A stretch of DNA of 64,000 nucleotides from Serilophus lunatus (GCA_013399895.1 VXBA01001813.1:124001-188000), one strand, 5' to 3'. Shown: positions 35,801 to 48,461, numbered from the stretch's first letter. Numbers and translations are program-made. Notes: generated by a model not told the origin, from the sequence alone.

Positions 35801-38800
35801 AAAATGCACTTTACCCATAGATTAACCCACATCTTTTATTTTCATGCTTGAAAACTAGCCAGTTTGAAGAGTGGTTTGTGTAGTCCAGTAGAAATGAAAG
35901 AAAACAGACACCCATAATACAAGAAAGTCTATTTTATCTCTATTCTTTGTGACAAGGATCGATCAGATGCAGCTGGAATAAACCCTTGAAGTTTGTGCCA
36001 AGTGGTTGAACAAAGCAGTAGGTTTGTTAAATCAGTTAGCAGTCCCCTTTATGGAAAAAAAAAGTAAAATAAAATAGAATAAAACTTTCTACCTCCTCTG
36101 ATCCCCTGGAGTAACGCCATTATAAGCAGTAAAAATCACCCACTTCTTTTAGCATCTCCCTGAGAAGTACAAACAAAGGTGTCATCTCATGCAAAGACTT
36201 TCATATGATATTTGGATTTGATGTTTTCATTTAAGAGTTCCTGCTGGAGTGGAGCAGTCAACGCATACTAAAATAGACATAAATATATACAAATTAAGAA
36301 AAACAGGCGTGATGAAATACCTATTATTTACACATGAGGTCTCCTTGACAGAAAGAATAGATATTATGCCTGAAGGACACTGTATTGTGTTTTTCTACTA
36401 CAAAGGGTGTTTATATTTTTTATAACTTTCCCATGCCTGCATGAAATTTTGTCAGACATAGTGCCCTCACTGTAAAACTATCACGAAATGAATTACAAAA
36501 AGGACAGAATGAACTGTGCTTCCTGTAACATCTGAGAGTAACAGAGCAACTGTTATATGACCTCATTAGCAGCTTATGCATAATCTTGGCCATTACAACA
36601 TGTTTCAGTTAAGAGAGGGAATGTCTAGAGGGCCACTGGACTTCATCCATAAACTTTTAGCAAATGCAGTACAAATTCCAAGCTTATTCCCTGCTGGACA
36701 GCCACCAAGGATAAGCAGAAGAGACCATAACTTCAATCCTTATATCGATGACTGTTCCCCTAATAAAGTCTGTGTGACTGTGCACAGGAAAAAATCCCTA
36801 CTCACAAAAGCTACAGGAAGTTTTTATTCAATTTGTTTTATTTGTTTTAAACTGACTGCAAACAATGGCAAGCATCTGGTTTGCATTTTTTTGTTTGTAT
36901 CACATTATCTGACAAAAAATGTTGATGAGATCAAATTTTTGGACACTTTACTGTGAGTTATGCTCACACTGGATTTAAGGACAGTATATATTTATAACTC
37001 CCTTCATATACACTTGTGAATAATGAGATTCCATGATGAATTATATAAGTCCCAAATATGAGCAGTGTCATTAAAAAATTAACACACTACTAAAAAAAAA
37101 CCTGAACATTTTCTTGGCTTTGCTCTGCTAGCTGTGTCTGTATCCGGATGGTTGGAGGAACCATTAGCTAAGCCATTTACCAGGAATGCAGGTCCATCAT
37201 GCAGTCCTAAATCACCGGTCAGTTGAGAGACAATCAGCTACACATTGGAAAACAATGCTGCAGCGATTAAAAGGGAACACAAACCAGGCCCTAAGGGATT
37301 AAAACTGATGAGAGGGCAACACCTTGGTGCTGCGTTCCAGTAGTTAGAAATTAAATTGTTAAAGTGTGACTAGGAGCTGGTGGTGCTATATGGCCTCGTC
37401 TTGCTGATGTACAGCCCGCTTCCCACAGACAGTTAGCAGAACTGCTCACTTTGGGCATACACGCATTTCCCCTAAAATCAATAGATTTAAAGTGTAACCG
37501 AGGAAGAGTAGACTTGATGTACTCCAGCAAGAGGAGTACATCATCAGAGGAAAATGACAATGACTGTCTGAGGAGAAGCAACTCTGGGGATAAGATTGTT
37601 CATCTCACAGCTGTTATATAAAATATGTATAAAAAATAATATCCAGAGTAGAGTAGCATTTTTTTTTCATGAGCTGATGAATAATCAGATGAATTACCTA
37701 TTGATTAGGAGCCATTTATTGTAGATACAGAAAGTGCAAGTGCAATCAAAAGGTGTACTAGAAAGACATTAGCAATGTGAAGGAGTTAATAAGCTTTGCA
37801 TGATGGGATGTTGTACCTTTCTCCCAGATGTAGACAATACAGCAACAGCCAGGACACAGGCAATACACGGGAGTACCAGGTTATATGGGGGCGCAGTTTG
37901 GTGGCTGTTTTGGTAAGCTGCCCCTTCATTCATTAGCCATCTGCTAGTTTTTAGTTATATGCCATAAAAACCCAGTTTCAATCTTCAGACTTGAAGATGG
38001 TGTTTATAATGCTAGTGTAAAGAATTTCTCTGGATTTACTTTTCTGTTGGGAAAATGTAATGGGTGAGTAATTGCTGAGGACTGCTACTTTATGATTATA
38101 GCTGTTTAAAAAATTGTCGAGGAAGACCAAAGCTTGGACAGAAAGACAGTATGAAAAAAAAATCAAGAATCAAATAGCAAAGTTGAGATTTTAGGGGTTT
38201 TTTTTAAGTATTTCAGTTCTCCTTTTGAATATTGCTGGCTATGGATTTATGTTGGCTCGGTGAATTCCTTGTAAATATAGCCCTTCAGACACAATACTGA
38301 TCTGAAATTAGGCAATTAACTGAATTAATATTTAATTTTTCTTTGTAATTTCATTTATAGACTCAATTCTTAAACTTGGAAAAAAATGTAGACTTGTCTT
38401 AACATTGTTTGATTTGATGAGTGAGTTGGAATACATCTCAAAAGATATTATTTTTTTTAAATGAATTAAGAAAAAAAAAAGCTACAGAGTGGTAAAATAT
38501 TACCAAATTATCCAGAATATCAAAAACTCTCTTCCATGATCAGAGGAAATAACTGTCCATTCAGCTCTTCTCTGAGAAAAAGTCTGAATAAATAAATGGC
38601 CTTTGTAACATGACCAAAAGTCAACAACATTCAAGCTCTCTCCCAAACCGCTAATGTTTGTGCCTAGGAGGGCATCGTTAGGGCAATTACTTGATTAAAC
38701 AGCCAGTCCATTTTGTTTATTTGTTATGCTACTCAAAGGAGCACAGTTCACTCTCACGGGAGCACTTGTGTATGCAGTAAATAGAAGCAGGTTAATTACA

Positions 38801-40333
38801 TGCCTTAAAATCACAAGACAGAAAATGCTATCCCTTTGTCTTCTGCTAACCCACAAGCAAGAGCACAGCTGGGGAAAGACAAAATATGTCTTGACTGCCA
38901 AGTTGTAGGCTCTGCATGTCTCTGAAGGTGCATAATTTGCTGAGAATGTAGCTCTTTTTCCTCATACAATTGTAGACAGATTTACTCTATATGAATATTA
39001 TAAGACAGATGAAGTGTTTACTTATAACAGTTAAACATTTTTACTGCTTATTGCTTTTGAGAGATGGCATTAAGAAGTGTTTATTGTATCTCAAAACATC
39101 TGCCACTCTTACTGGTATTTGCACACTTTTTTTTCCTCACTGGCATCTGAACAATTTGCCTTAAAAGAAGATTTTCTTTCATTTCAGGTTATTTTTTCCG
39201 TATATTTTTTCTTTTTTAAAATCTCCTATAATTTAAACCAAATCTCTGGCAATCAGCATCCAACACAAATGCTTTCACTAGAGGGCTTTGGAGTTTTTTT
39301 CAGTATCATGTTACTAGTCTTTGGCTTTGTCAATATCAGTCTTGAAGTGGAGTCTTGAAAAAGCCAGAATATTTCCAGCTCTTCTTGCCTCCAGTTTATA
39401 CAGACAGCTCCTAGGCAGCCTTTAAAATCATTTCAGAAAGGCTTGCAGGCACCCTGCAGATACAGTACGGAGGTGTGCCTGAGAGCATCCAAACTGCCTA
39501 TTGCTGAGCTAATAGCATGTCAGCAGTACACTGAACCACTAACTATGCTTAAGAGGTGGTATCTTATTTTGCTATGGAAGCAATACTGAAGCCATGTTTT
39601 CATATTCACTATCTGGGCATATTTGAAAACAGAACATAAATATATCTACTGTGATTTGGGGATTTTTTTTGTGTGCCTTTTTTCTTTCACGTCTTTTATT
39701 CTCATCTTCCTCCTCTGTTACTTATCTAGAAAAGCATCCAGAAAAGGCCTCCGCCCAAATACTTTTCACTCCTGAGCAGACCTGTATGTCTATTGACTTG
39801 TGACTTTGACAGGAGATTCACTTCTTACATGTACCTGAAATGAGGGTAGTTGTCTGTTCTTGGTCTGACTTCAACTATTAGCAATACTGATTACCATTTT
39901 ATATATACATATATGAATAACATGCCTCTAGTATGAGCATGTTTTTTCCTAGAAAAAGAATTTTTTACTTCATTTTTCCTAGCACTTCCATTAAAGTAAC
40001 CAGTATCAAACCTGTTAATAGACAGTGGTATTAAAATATTGATATTTACCCCAAGTTAGATATCCCAAAGTCTAAAGGGGTATGATTAGTATAAATCCAT
40101 AAATCACTGAAATATTTGGAAGAAAAAGAGACTTTAAAAATTATTTTATATGTGGCTATGATGTATTTCTATTTCACTGTTTGAAGTTATGGTTTTGGAG
40201 ATACAGAAAAAGGAAATGCACAATACCTTTCTCTGGTATAGACACAAGAACCTCTTCTCCAAGTAAGAGAACAGTGTGTCTAGGAGATTCACTCCTGATC
40301 TGTTGATTAGAGGCATGTTACAATGCTGGAGTG

Positions 40334-40920
40334 ATTCATAGAATTATAGAATGATTTGGGTTGGAAGAGACCTTAAAGTTGTTCCAGTTCCCATTCTCTG
40401 CCCTGGTCAGGGACACCTTCCACTAGCCCAGGTTTTTCAGAGCCCCACTCAACCTGACCTTGAACATTTCCAGGGATAGGACATCCACAACTTCTCTGGG
40501 CAACCTGTTCCAGTGCCTCACCACCCCCACAGAGAAAAATTTCTTTCCAATATCTAATCCAAACCTTTCCACTTTCAGTTTAAAGTCACCAACCCTTGTC
40601 CTATCTCTTACATGTGTTTGTAAAAAGTCCCTCTCCAGCTCTCTTGTAGCTCCCTTTGGAAGGCTGCTGTGAGGTCTCACCAGAGCCTTCTCTTCTCCAG
40701 GCTTAACAACGCCAGCTCCATCATAGGGAGCTGTCTTCATGGGAGAGGTGTTGTAGCTGCCTGAGCATCTTCATAGTCCTCCTCTGGAGTCACTCCAACT
40801 GGTCAATGTTTTCCTGTGCTGAGGACCTCAGAGCAGGATGCTGTACTCAGGTGGGATCTCACAGGAGTGGAATAGACGACAAGTAGAATGACCTCTTTTA
40901 ACCTGCTGGTCTTGATTCTG
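40334..40920 (-). mobile_element. CR1 LINE, 5'-truncated, antisense
   Basis: This is a clear CR1 copy whose 3' end is on the left. It begins with the avian CR1 terminal repeat as seen on the opposite strand (TTCATAGAATTATAGAATG), followed by GGTTGGAAGAGACCTTAAAG and the 3' UTR. On the minus strand a 105-codon open frame (40740 to 40423) encodes the ORF2 C-terminus with the motif VVRHWNRLPREVVD. Upstream pol sequence continues to about 40920, where homology fades (ACCTGCTGGTCTTGATTC). It is 5'-truncated, as most bird CR1 copies are. No target-site duplication is evident, which is normal for CR1. Confidence 0.93.
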
Positions 40921-42584
40921 TATGAAGTGCATTTAAGGTGTATCATACAGTCTTACTGTATTCTTTGTCTATGCTAAGTGAATCTGATTCTTTTGTCTTA
41001 TTTTTCGTGTATAGAGTAAGGGGTTCATGTATAATATATGTTTTTACTGTGTAGATTCTTTCTAAACTCTGAAGACAGCACACTGGTTATCTTACTTGCT
41101 CAACTCGACTACAAGATAAGGAAGGAAGGCAGCAGAGGTGATGCGAGTGTGTCTTCATTCAGAGAAATGTTTCCTAACTCAGTGTGCTGCCTACATTCAG
41201 GGAGCTGGAATTTTGCTTTTGATAAACTTAGAAAAATGAAGGAGGAATTATGTGTGCACATTCTGCTAATCTTTTGCTACTTTCCTGAGAACTAAAAATC
41301 CCTTAGATTAATTTATATTTCTTCACTCACACTTTTTCTTTCCTTTGTTAAAGGTTCGCTTATCTTTCATTAGCTGAAATGTGACTCTAATGTCCTTCTC
41401 TCACAATATTTCTTCATGGTTGTGGCACTTTGGGTCCAATAACCATATTTGCTTTGTGGTTACACTTGATATTTCACTGACTCATTAGTTGTTCAGCATA
41501 ACTATATAATTGGCTTAATATCATATGATGTCAATCTTTACTGATTACAATAAATCATGCTGAAAATTAATCTTCTGCTTTATTCTTGTGGAACCATAAC
41601 TGGTAGAAGTAAGCTGATGCTCAGGATGCAAAACAGTGCAAAAAGCATGACAAATATAATTGTATTTACTCTGCTATTTTTTCATCCTATGTTCAGCTTT
41701 ATCTTTCTAGAACCTTGAAACTCTTTCCTTCCCTTTCAGCCTTTTCAATTTAGGAGATATATGTTTCTCCTGGAAAAAAGTAGAGGTGAAACCAAAATGA
41801 ACGACAAGTTGTAAAGACAACAAATAGATACTGTGAAGTGGCAGACCAGTAGCTCTGCAGAACAGCACTGGATAGTCATAAAATTCCAACACGTCACTGT
41901 GTATCCGGTTGTTCCATGCTTTGATCAAAAAGGAGAAAATCCTCACAGAATATCTTACGTTAAAAAAAAATGGTTGATCATGAATTGAAGAAAAAGGATT
42001 AAGTCAGTTAATGAAAAGCTATTGTGTCTTATTAAACAGATATACCCTGATTCAAGTTGTTGACAGACTCTCAGTTGCAATCAACCTTTTTCCCAAAGAA
42101 AAGACTCTTTGCAGGAGGCAAGAGATTTTCAAATCTGGTGCTGGACAGGGAAATGAACTCCCATAGGAACCAGAAGCCATCATTTCTTTGACCTTGCTTT
42201 ATTTAACACAAACACTTTGTAACATACACATATGATGAAGTAAAATCTAACAGAGAAACCAAGTTTACTTCATGAAAAATTTCTGCCTTGGGGGGAGAGT
42301 ATAAGAAGATAAAAAACTCCTGTGTCAGATGCCATTCATGTCTCCCAGAGTATAGCTGGCAAGAAATACCTATCTGATAATAAAAGGTAGTAGACACCAA
42401 AGCAACTGATTGCCAACGCCTTAAAAATGAAGATCTAGCATTAGAGCTTGAAATTTGTTTTGCTGTTTTATGGTGTTTAAGAGATGATGAAAACCAGCAC
42501 AGTGTGAGCACAGTGGAACAAATCATCTTGAGTATCATCTCATGGCATATATATGGCATTGTTGGTCTCCTGAGACATAGGAAG
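40921..42584. other. unannotated AT-rich DNA
   Basis: No gene or repeat is recognised. A 134-codon frame on the minus strand (42607 to 42203) has no known domain and runs into the adjoining CR1, so it is judged to be chance. Confidence 0.5.
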
Positions 42585-43236
42585 GCTTTGCAAAAGGATC
42601 TAGACAAGCTGGATCAATTGGTCAAAGCCCCATGCAGAGGTTGTTGTGATGCTGCAGGCTTGGGACAGTGTGGCTGGAAAGATGCCTAGTGGAAAATGGC
42701 CTGGAGGTGCTGGTTGACAGTTAGCTAAACGTGAGCCAGCAGTGTTACCAGGTGGCCAAGAAGGTCATTGAGGTCCTGAAGCATGTCCAGAGAAGAGTAA
42801 CAGAGCTGGTGAAGTGTGTGGAGCACAAGTTCGATGAAGAACAGTCAAGAGAGTAGAGGTTGTTTAGCCTGGAGAAGAGGAGGCTCAGAGAGGACCTTAT
42901 CACACTCTACAACTGCCTGAAAGGAGGTTGTAGCCAGGCAGGCGGTCGGCCTCTTCTCTCAGGTAACAAGAATTAGGACAAGAAGAAGTGGCCTTAAGTT
43001 GTACCAGAGGAAGTTTAGGTAGGATATTAGGAAAAATTTCTTCATGATAAGGGTTGTCAAGAATTGGAACAGGCTACCTGGGGAAGTGTTTGAGTCATCA
43101 TCCCTGGAGGCGTTTAAAAGACATGTAGATGTGGGACTTAAGGAACATGGTTTAGCAGTGGACTTGTCAGTGCTAGAACAATGGTTGATGATCTTAAAGG
43201 TCTTTTCCAATCTAAACAATCCAATGATTCTATGAT
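42585..43236 (+). mobile_element. CR1 LINE, 5'-truncated, sense
   Basis: This CR1 copy covers the end of ORF2 through the 3' UTR. Landmarks in order are a GATCTAGACAAGCTGGATCA block, GTGCTGGTTGACAG followed by GTGAGCCAGCAGTG, a GCCTGGAGAAGAGGAGGCTC block, a GAATTGGAACAGGCTACCTG block encoding a WNRLPGEV-type motif (in the frame 43044-43235) and a terminal TGATTCTATGAT at 43224-43235. Frameshifts and stops disrupt ORF2, so it cannot move. Its 3' UTR (GGTCTTTTCCAATC) differs from that of the copy at 40334-40920, suggesting another CR1 subfamily. Confidence 0.9.
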
Positions 43237-46200
43237 TTTAAAACCTGTTTACCTGTCCTGTCTTGTCCTTTCTGATAGAACTGCTGCTTTGTTAGTCTTT
43301 GGATAACGCTGTTCTGTATTTTAGTGTATCTATCAAACAGATCTCTTGGATACAGTAGCTGCTGTTATTTAGTCTAAAGACTTGATTTTGTGACTTTCTG
43401 TTTTCCATAGAGAGGCTATTGGCCTTGAAGATGTTTTGGAGTTGATTCTTGGGCTTCTCAGCTTCCCTGGAGACTTTTTCTTAAAATTCTGTGTGTTTAA
43501 TAGTAAAAATTAAACTCTACTTGACCTGCCTTTGGTAATTTGATACAGTGTAAAAAACTGTTCATAAATCTTGATGGTTCTTTAAAATCATTACTATTTC
43601 AGAGAGTTCTATAAATAAGATGGGAGCAGGTGTACTTTCACACTGCCGGCTGGCAGACCAGCCATTTAGCATTTGTTTCTCTCCCTACAGTTGTGATATC
43701 TGAAATGATATATTTACTGTTGAAATTTTGGCTTCTGCCAGCTGGAAAGCATTAAAATGCACTTTAAAGGGATGAGACCAAGGTGGCAGAAAAGGAGTTA
43801 ATTCATGTGCCCGGTATCTGCAGTATTCCGTGTAGCTGCTGGGCTCTGTGCTGCAGGTCATGTTTGCATTGCAGCATAACAAGCATTCCTGACTCTGCCT
43901 TTTTTCCTTCCCATTCAATACACTGGTATTAATGACCATCCTGTTATCCCTTGACATCTTCATGGAAATATTTCATGTCTTTCTTGATGACAATAAAGCC
44001 TTTAAACACAGAAAAACCCCTCTGTCTGTGAATGGGCTTTGACATTTGCAAACATGGCAGTAAGTAATCTTAAGTACTTTTCAATCTCTGTGTTTTCCTT
44101 ATTACTCCAGAGCACATCTCTCTCCGGTTTTACTTCACATTAAACTGAAGAAAGCTTCTTTTAATTTAGTGCTAGCCATGTGGTATTCCAGGAAAGGCTG
44201 AAGGACAGATAAAAACCCATGTACTACAGTTATGATATACACACATAAAATAATCAGGCTCCAGAAGTTGAAAGAAATCATAAAAGGTGACATTTCCATT
44301 CCATAACTGTGAGAATGACCCTTTAACTGTGAGAAAGTTTGCATTTAGGATTTTCAAAACACAAAGATAGGCATCAGAGCATCCCAATTCTTCTGTAAAA
44401 TCACTTTTTTTCTTTCAGATTAAACAATTAGGTATTCTAAGTATAACAATCCTCGGAACTTGCAGCTAAAAAGAATAGAAAAGAATTTCACATATATAAG
44501 TTGAGTATGTTATCTTTCTCATGCATCTTGTAGCATTTTTTCATATGCTTGGAAACTGTCAGATGGGCAAATTCTCTATTGCCCATATATTCCTACAAGT
44601 ATGACTGTACAGTTATGAAAATTGTGTGAAACTTTGCAATGTGAAGATTATCTGGATTGTACTTTTTCTCCTGGAAGCATTTTGCATGCAAAATTATTTG
44701 CTCTTATAGACTTGGACATGTACACAACACATATGCATACGCCCACTATTCATCATTAATAAATTTAAACATGAATGCTAATTGTATTTCCAAACAGAAA
44801 AAAACCCACCATCTCAGATAGCACTGTTGAATGTGCTTGGTTAATGATTTCTGCTCCTTTAAATGCCTGATTCTTGACTATCTTTTAAATCTGTTCTTGA
44901 AAAAAATACTTTTTACGAATAAGTTAAGGGCACTGAATGAAATTAAGGTTTTGGCAACAGTTACTACTAAGCCTTCAGTAGTCTGTGGAAAGCTTCACAA
45001 ATATGAAACTAATTTTATCCAAATATTTTTTAGGAAAGCTCTATACATGTTCTGAATTTTCTTTACCCTCATCAATGATTTCTAAGGAATATGTGTGTAA
45101 AATTAAACAAATCTGTTTCTTTTCTTGCTTTAGCTATTTCCTGGTGCTGCATTGGCTCTGTTTCATGATGAGCTGTTGATATTGCAAAATCTGGCTTGTG
45201 GTGCACAAAATAATTCAGTTAAAGAAGCTAAATGATTCAAATATCCCTGTACTCAGCAAAGTGGAGAAAACTAAGAGACCTGTTTAAAATAACTTGCTGA
45301 AGTTTCAGAAAATGGTACTTGTTAGAGTTCCCTGAACTTTTTTGTGAAGATCTGAGTTATTGAGAAGAATTGGCAATACTTCATCTTTAAAAAACCCATC
45401 TTTTTCCTTCAGATTTTAGAAGTTTTTCACCTTTTGATGTAGTTATAAAAGGCAAATATTTAAAAAATAAGTGTTTGCTTTTCTTAATTCTTTTTTGCTA
45501 GGAATATCTCAATGGGATTGGAGGGTACTTTTCACATCATCAGGAGCTGTAATACAAGAAAGATGGCCGTGGGAAAAACATAGTGTTCTCCTTGGAAATT
45601 TGATTTGGTAGCATTATAATATCTCGAGTCTTAGGATTCATTCGAATGTAGGCAAAATTAAAATCTATTTGACTATCTCTGTTTAGATGTTTTGATAAAA
45701 AATGCTGCCATGGTAATGGCCATCTAGAAAGTTTGCTATGTTACAAAAAAGAATAAAGCTGTCCTGTGTTTCATAAGGATAAACAGGTATATCCATAAGG
45801 GGAAACAGGTATATTCATGAGGATAAACAGATTTCCAGTGTAAGTCAGGAAAGAAAATTATTGGAATCATCTAAACAAATAAAAGAAGACTCTTCAATTT
45901 GAAAAAAATAAATGGATTTTGATTTAGAGATGGCAGCAGGTCACAGTGCAGAACAAAAAATGTGAACAGTGGTGTTCCCTCTGGCCATAGAAAGTCAACT
46001 AACCTGAGTTACCCATTTTCCATTTGAAGAGTGCGAAGACAACTTTGCACTCAATTGTCTGGAGGAGATGGCTAAGTTGTAAAATTGAGGCCATGCTTCA
46101 TTGCAGCTGGAATTTCATGACAATGAAGAAGCCAACACATTGGCTAGTTAGGAATATAATTACTGTTATACTCTTATATAAACACTGCTGTGCTATAGTA

Positions 46201-46871
46201 TATGCCTTTAGTAATTCATTTCTATTAATTGAAACATATAATTCTTCATTTTTGCTTTCCAGAGTGATTATGGATTTCTGTATAAGTAAAATATTGCAGT
46301 ATTTTAGATTTACTTGAGTTACAATATCCAAGTGACATTGTGTAAATATGTTTTTTGGCCTAGTGAGAGAAAAATTTAAGAGTTAAAGCTAAGTAAAATT
46401 AGCTGACAGTTAATGATCTCTGATTTATTACAAAACAAGCCTTCCCAGCCAAAATATATTCAAAACTGGGTTGTGCAGAACCTGATGAGATGAAGTTAGT
46501 CAACTCTTTTTTTATTGAACACAATACTTGGCCAATAACTTTCATCTGTCTGAATATATATTTGTACACAGCTGCCCAAAGAGAGCAAGGGCACAGCTTG
46601 GTTAGTGTTACTGTAGTTCTGAAAGACTCCACAACACCATAACCTAGGGAAGCCTTCTACATCATCAGTGATCAGTAATCTGCACAGTATTTTGCTTAAC
46701 ATAAACGCTCTATTCACCAGCTTGTGGAGAAAATATCTAGTGAACAAAAATGGAGCTATGAAGCAGAGGGATAGCAGACATTGTTACTTTGGCATTGCAA
46801 CGTATGTCTGTTAGGACTGTCCTTATTGTAGCTATGTTCGTGCTTCTTAGGTCTAACATTGTTGCACCTCA
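43237..46871. other. unannotated AT-rich DNA
   Basis: No gene is recognised. Open frames are below 100 codons. It holds one 22-bp tandem repeat (45772-45837); nothing else is identifiable. Confidence 0.5.
45772..45837 (+). repeat. 22-bp tandem repeat, three units
   Basis: The units are CATAAGGATAAACAGGTATATC, CATAAGGGGAAACAGGTATATT and CATGAGGATAAACAGATTTC (shown without its last two bases). They are head to tail with no spacer. It is a simple short minisatellite. Confidence 0.85.
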
Positions 46872-46876
46872 GGCTC
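46872..46876 (+). repeat. target-site duplication GGCTC, left
   Basis: This pentamer directly precedes the TGTTATGG start of the LTR and matches 48462-48466 exactly. Confidence 0.85.
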
Positions 46877-47934
46877 TGTTATGGGTTTGAAATGGATTTT
46901 TCTGGGGAAGGGGGAAAATGTTTGGGTTGTTTACGTGTTTGCTTGTTTGTAAAACCAGGTTTTTTAGAAACCTGAAAGAAAGCTGAAGTCTGGGAAATCT
47001 GTGGATCTTCTCCCGCCTGTTCTCAGCCAAGCGGGGGAGCCGGTGGGGGCAGGCAGCGGGCTGCACGCGCAGGATTTCCCTTCCCACCTGCAGGCACTCC
47101 GGGCTGGAGCAGGCGGTGGTGCCCGATCCTGCCACATGCCTTGCGGGGGCCGCAGGATGGAATGGTGCCTGTCCACTGGCCGCGGAGTGGAGCGCACAGA
47201 GCCGCTCCCACCATTTCTCCATTTTTCCCACTGTGGCAGGCAGGATGGAGCAGTGTTGGCGGCACGGTGCTCTGCTCCTCCCACAGCGAGCCCCAGCTCG
47301 CAGCGGCAGCCAGGATGGAGCAGCAGCACAGCAGAGACGCTCTGTGGTCACCTGCGCTGGCAGCGCCGGACCGCTCGCCACCCTCCCTCGCTGGCAGCTG
47401 CCCAGGGAGCGATACGGATGATGTGCAGTCTCGGCACTGCTCCAGGTTGGAGCAGGATGCCGGTGGCTGAGGGCAGCAGCGAAGCTCGGTGGCTGTGCCC
47501 ATGAAGCCGACGTCTTCCCCACGCTGTGGCGAGCTGGGCTGAGTTTGGCGGTCACTCGGGCGCAGAGCCTGGGTCCCATGCGGCACAGTGGTGTGGAGCG
47601 GCGTGGGGTGGCAGTTTCTTCTGACGGGCAGCTGGCAAGAGCCCCTCCAGAGGTGACCGCAGCCCTGCAGCCCCTCCCGGTGCTGCCGGAAGGCATGTCA
47701 TGGCGGCTGCCCCGACAGGCAGCCCCCACCGCCTGCGGCGGGTCCCTGCGAGCAGTGAGTGCTGCGCAGGCAGGGCTAATGGTGCCCCCTGGCCCTGGCC
47801 ACGTGGTTTTTGGCGGGAGCCGCCATTTTACACAGAGTGAAGATCTTGGAAAATGGAGGAGCCCAACACCACCGGCCAATAGGAGGACAGCCTGACCGGG
47901 AAGAAGACACTAAATTCCTGCAGGACTTCCAGGG

Positions 47935-47943
47935 CATAAAAGC
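47935..47943 (+). promoter_or_regulatory. TATA box of the 46.9-kb solo LTR
   Basis: CATAAAAGC lies at the end of the GC-rich U3, just after CCAATAGGAGGA (47876-47887), which contains a CCAAT box. Transcription would start about 25-30 bases downstream, near 47965-47970. Confidence 0.6.
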
Positions 47944-48383
47944 CTGAACACGGAAGTCCTTCCCTCTCTTTCAGCTTTCTTCTGAGCTGGGAGAGGCATG
48001 GCTCCCCTCCTCCTGGCTCCCGGACTGCCTGGCTTGCTTCCCCTCCCCTCTGTTGGCACAGGCAGCAGTGTGATGCCATTGGAGCTCCAACTGCGGTACC
48101 CAGAGACCACCAGCCAAAACGCAAGTAGTATCTGTCCCTTGGGTGTCCCTGGGGGGAGGGGTGCTTTTCACCTATTTTTTCTGTCTTGCAGAGGCTCCGA
48201 GGGCTGGGAAGGTACCATCGTAGAGGCAGCTTTCCCTTCCTTCCCCCTCCTCCTCAGCCAACCAGCCAGCTTTGAGGAGCAGTTTGAGTTTTTTTGTTTT
48301 ATTGCGTGACATTGTTGGGTTTTATGTTGTGTGCATTTTGTCTAGTGCTTAGTGGGTTCTATAAGATCTTTAATGCCCTAGAA

Positions 48384-48389
48384 AATAAA
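48384..48389 (+). terminator. polyadenylation signal of the 46.9-kb solo LTR
   Basis: AATAAA lies 72 bases before the LTR end, followed by T/G-rich sequence (CTTTCATCACTGTTGTG). This is the usual R/U5 layout. Confidence 0.65.
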
Positions 48390-48461
48390 ACTGATACTTG
48401 CTGTTAAATCTATTCAGTCTTTCATCACTGTTGTGCCCCCTTTAGTGGTGAAATCACCACA

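Larger units (their letters stand above)
23986..40333. other. unannotated AT-rich DNA without recognisable genes
   Basis: About 16 kb holds no exon, RNA or transposon I can recognise. The longest open frames (126 codons at 36576-36956 plus, 106 codons at 28462-28142 minus, 101 codons at 24073-24378 plus) show no domain or motif. TG/TA-rich microsatellite sequence lies at 27217-27252, T-rich runs at 29877-29897 and an AT repeat at 39898-39915. The stretch 37660-37860 resembles conserved non-coding DNA by eye only. Confidence 0.5.
46877..48461 (+). mobile_element. solo LTR, 1,585 bp, of an endogenous retrovirus
   Basis: The element starts TGTTATGGGTTTG and ends AAATCACCACA. It is flanked by identical pentamers GGCTC, the hallmark of retroviral integration. 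Promoter signals lie in the expected order on the plus strand: TATA-like CATAAAAGC at 47935-47943 and polyadenylation signal AATAAA at 48384-48389. This implies a U3 of about 1.1 kb, an R of about 0.4 kb and a short U5. The U3 is strongly GC- and CpG-rich (about 47000-47820) and contains the motif CAGGATGGAGCAG twice, exactly 70 bases apart (47241 and 47311). No internal proviral sequence is present, so this is a solo LTR left by recombination between two LTRs. Long open frames inside, including 336 codons on the minus strand (47879 to 46869), follow from low stop-codon density in GC-rich DNA. The family is not assigned. Confidence 0.85.

Noticed and set aside
36576..36956. 126-codon plus-strand frame
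   Set aside because: No motif or family resemblance, AT-rich composition like the surroundings; judged to be chance.
42203..42607. 134-codon minus-strand frame
   Set aside because: It runs from unique sequence into the antisense strand of a CR1 fragment and has no domain.
47001..47895. GC-rich block at 47 kb as a gene promoter with several overlapping frames
   Set aside because: It lies wholly inside an LTR with a perfect target-site duplication, so the CpG content belongs to the retroviral U3.
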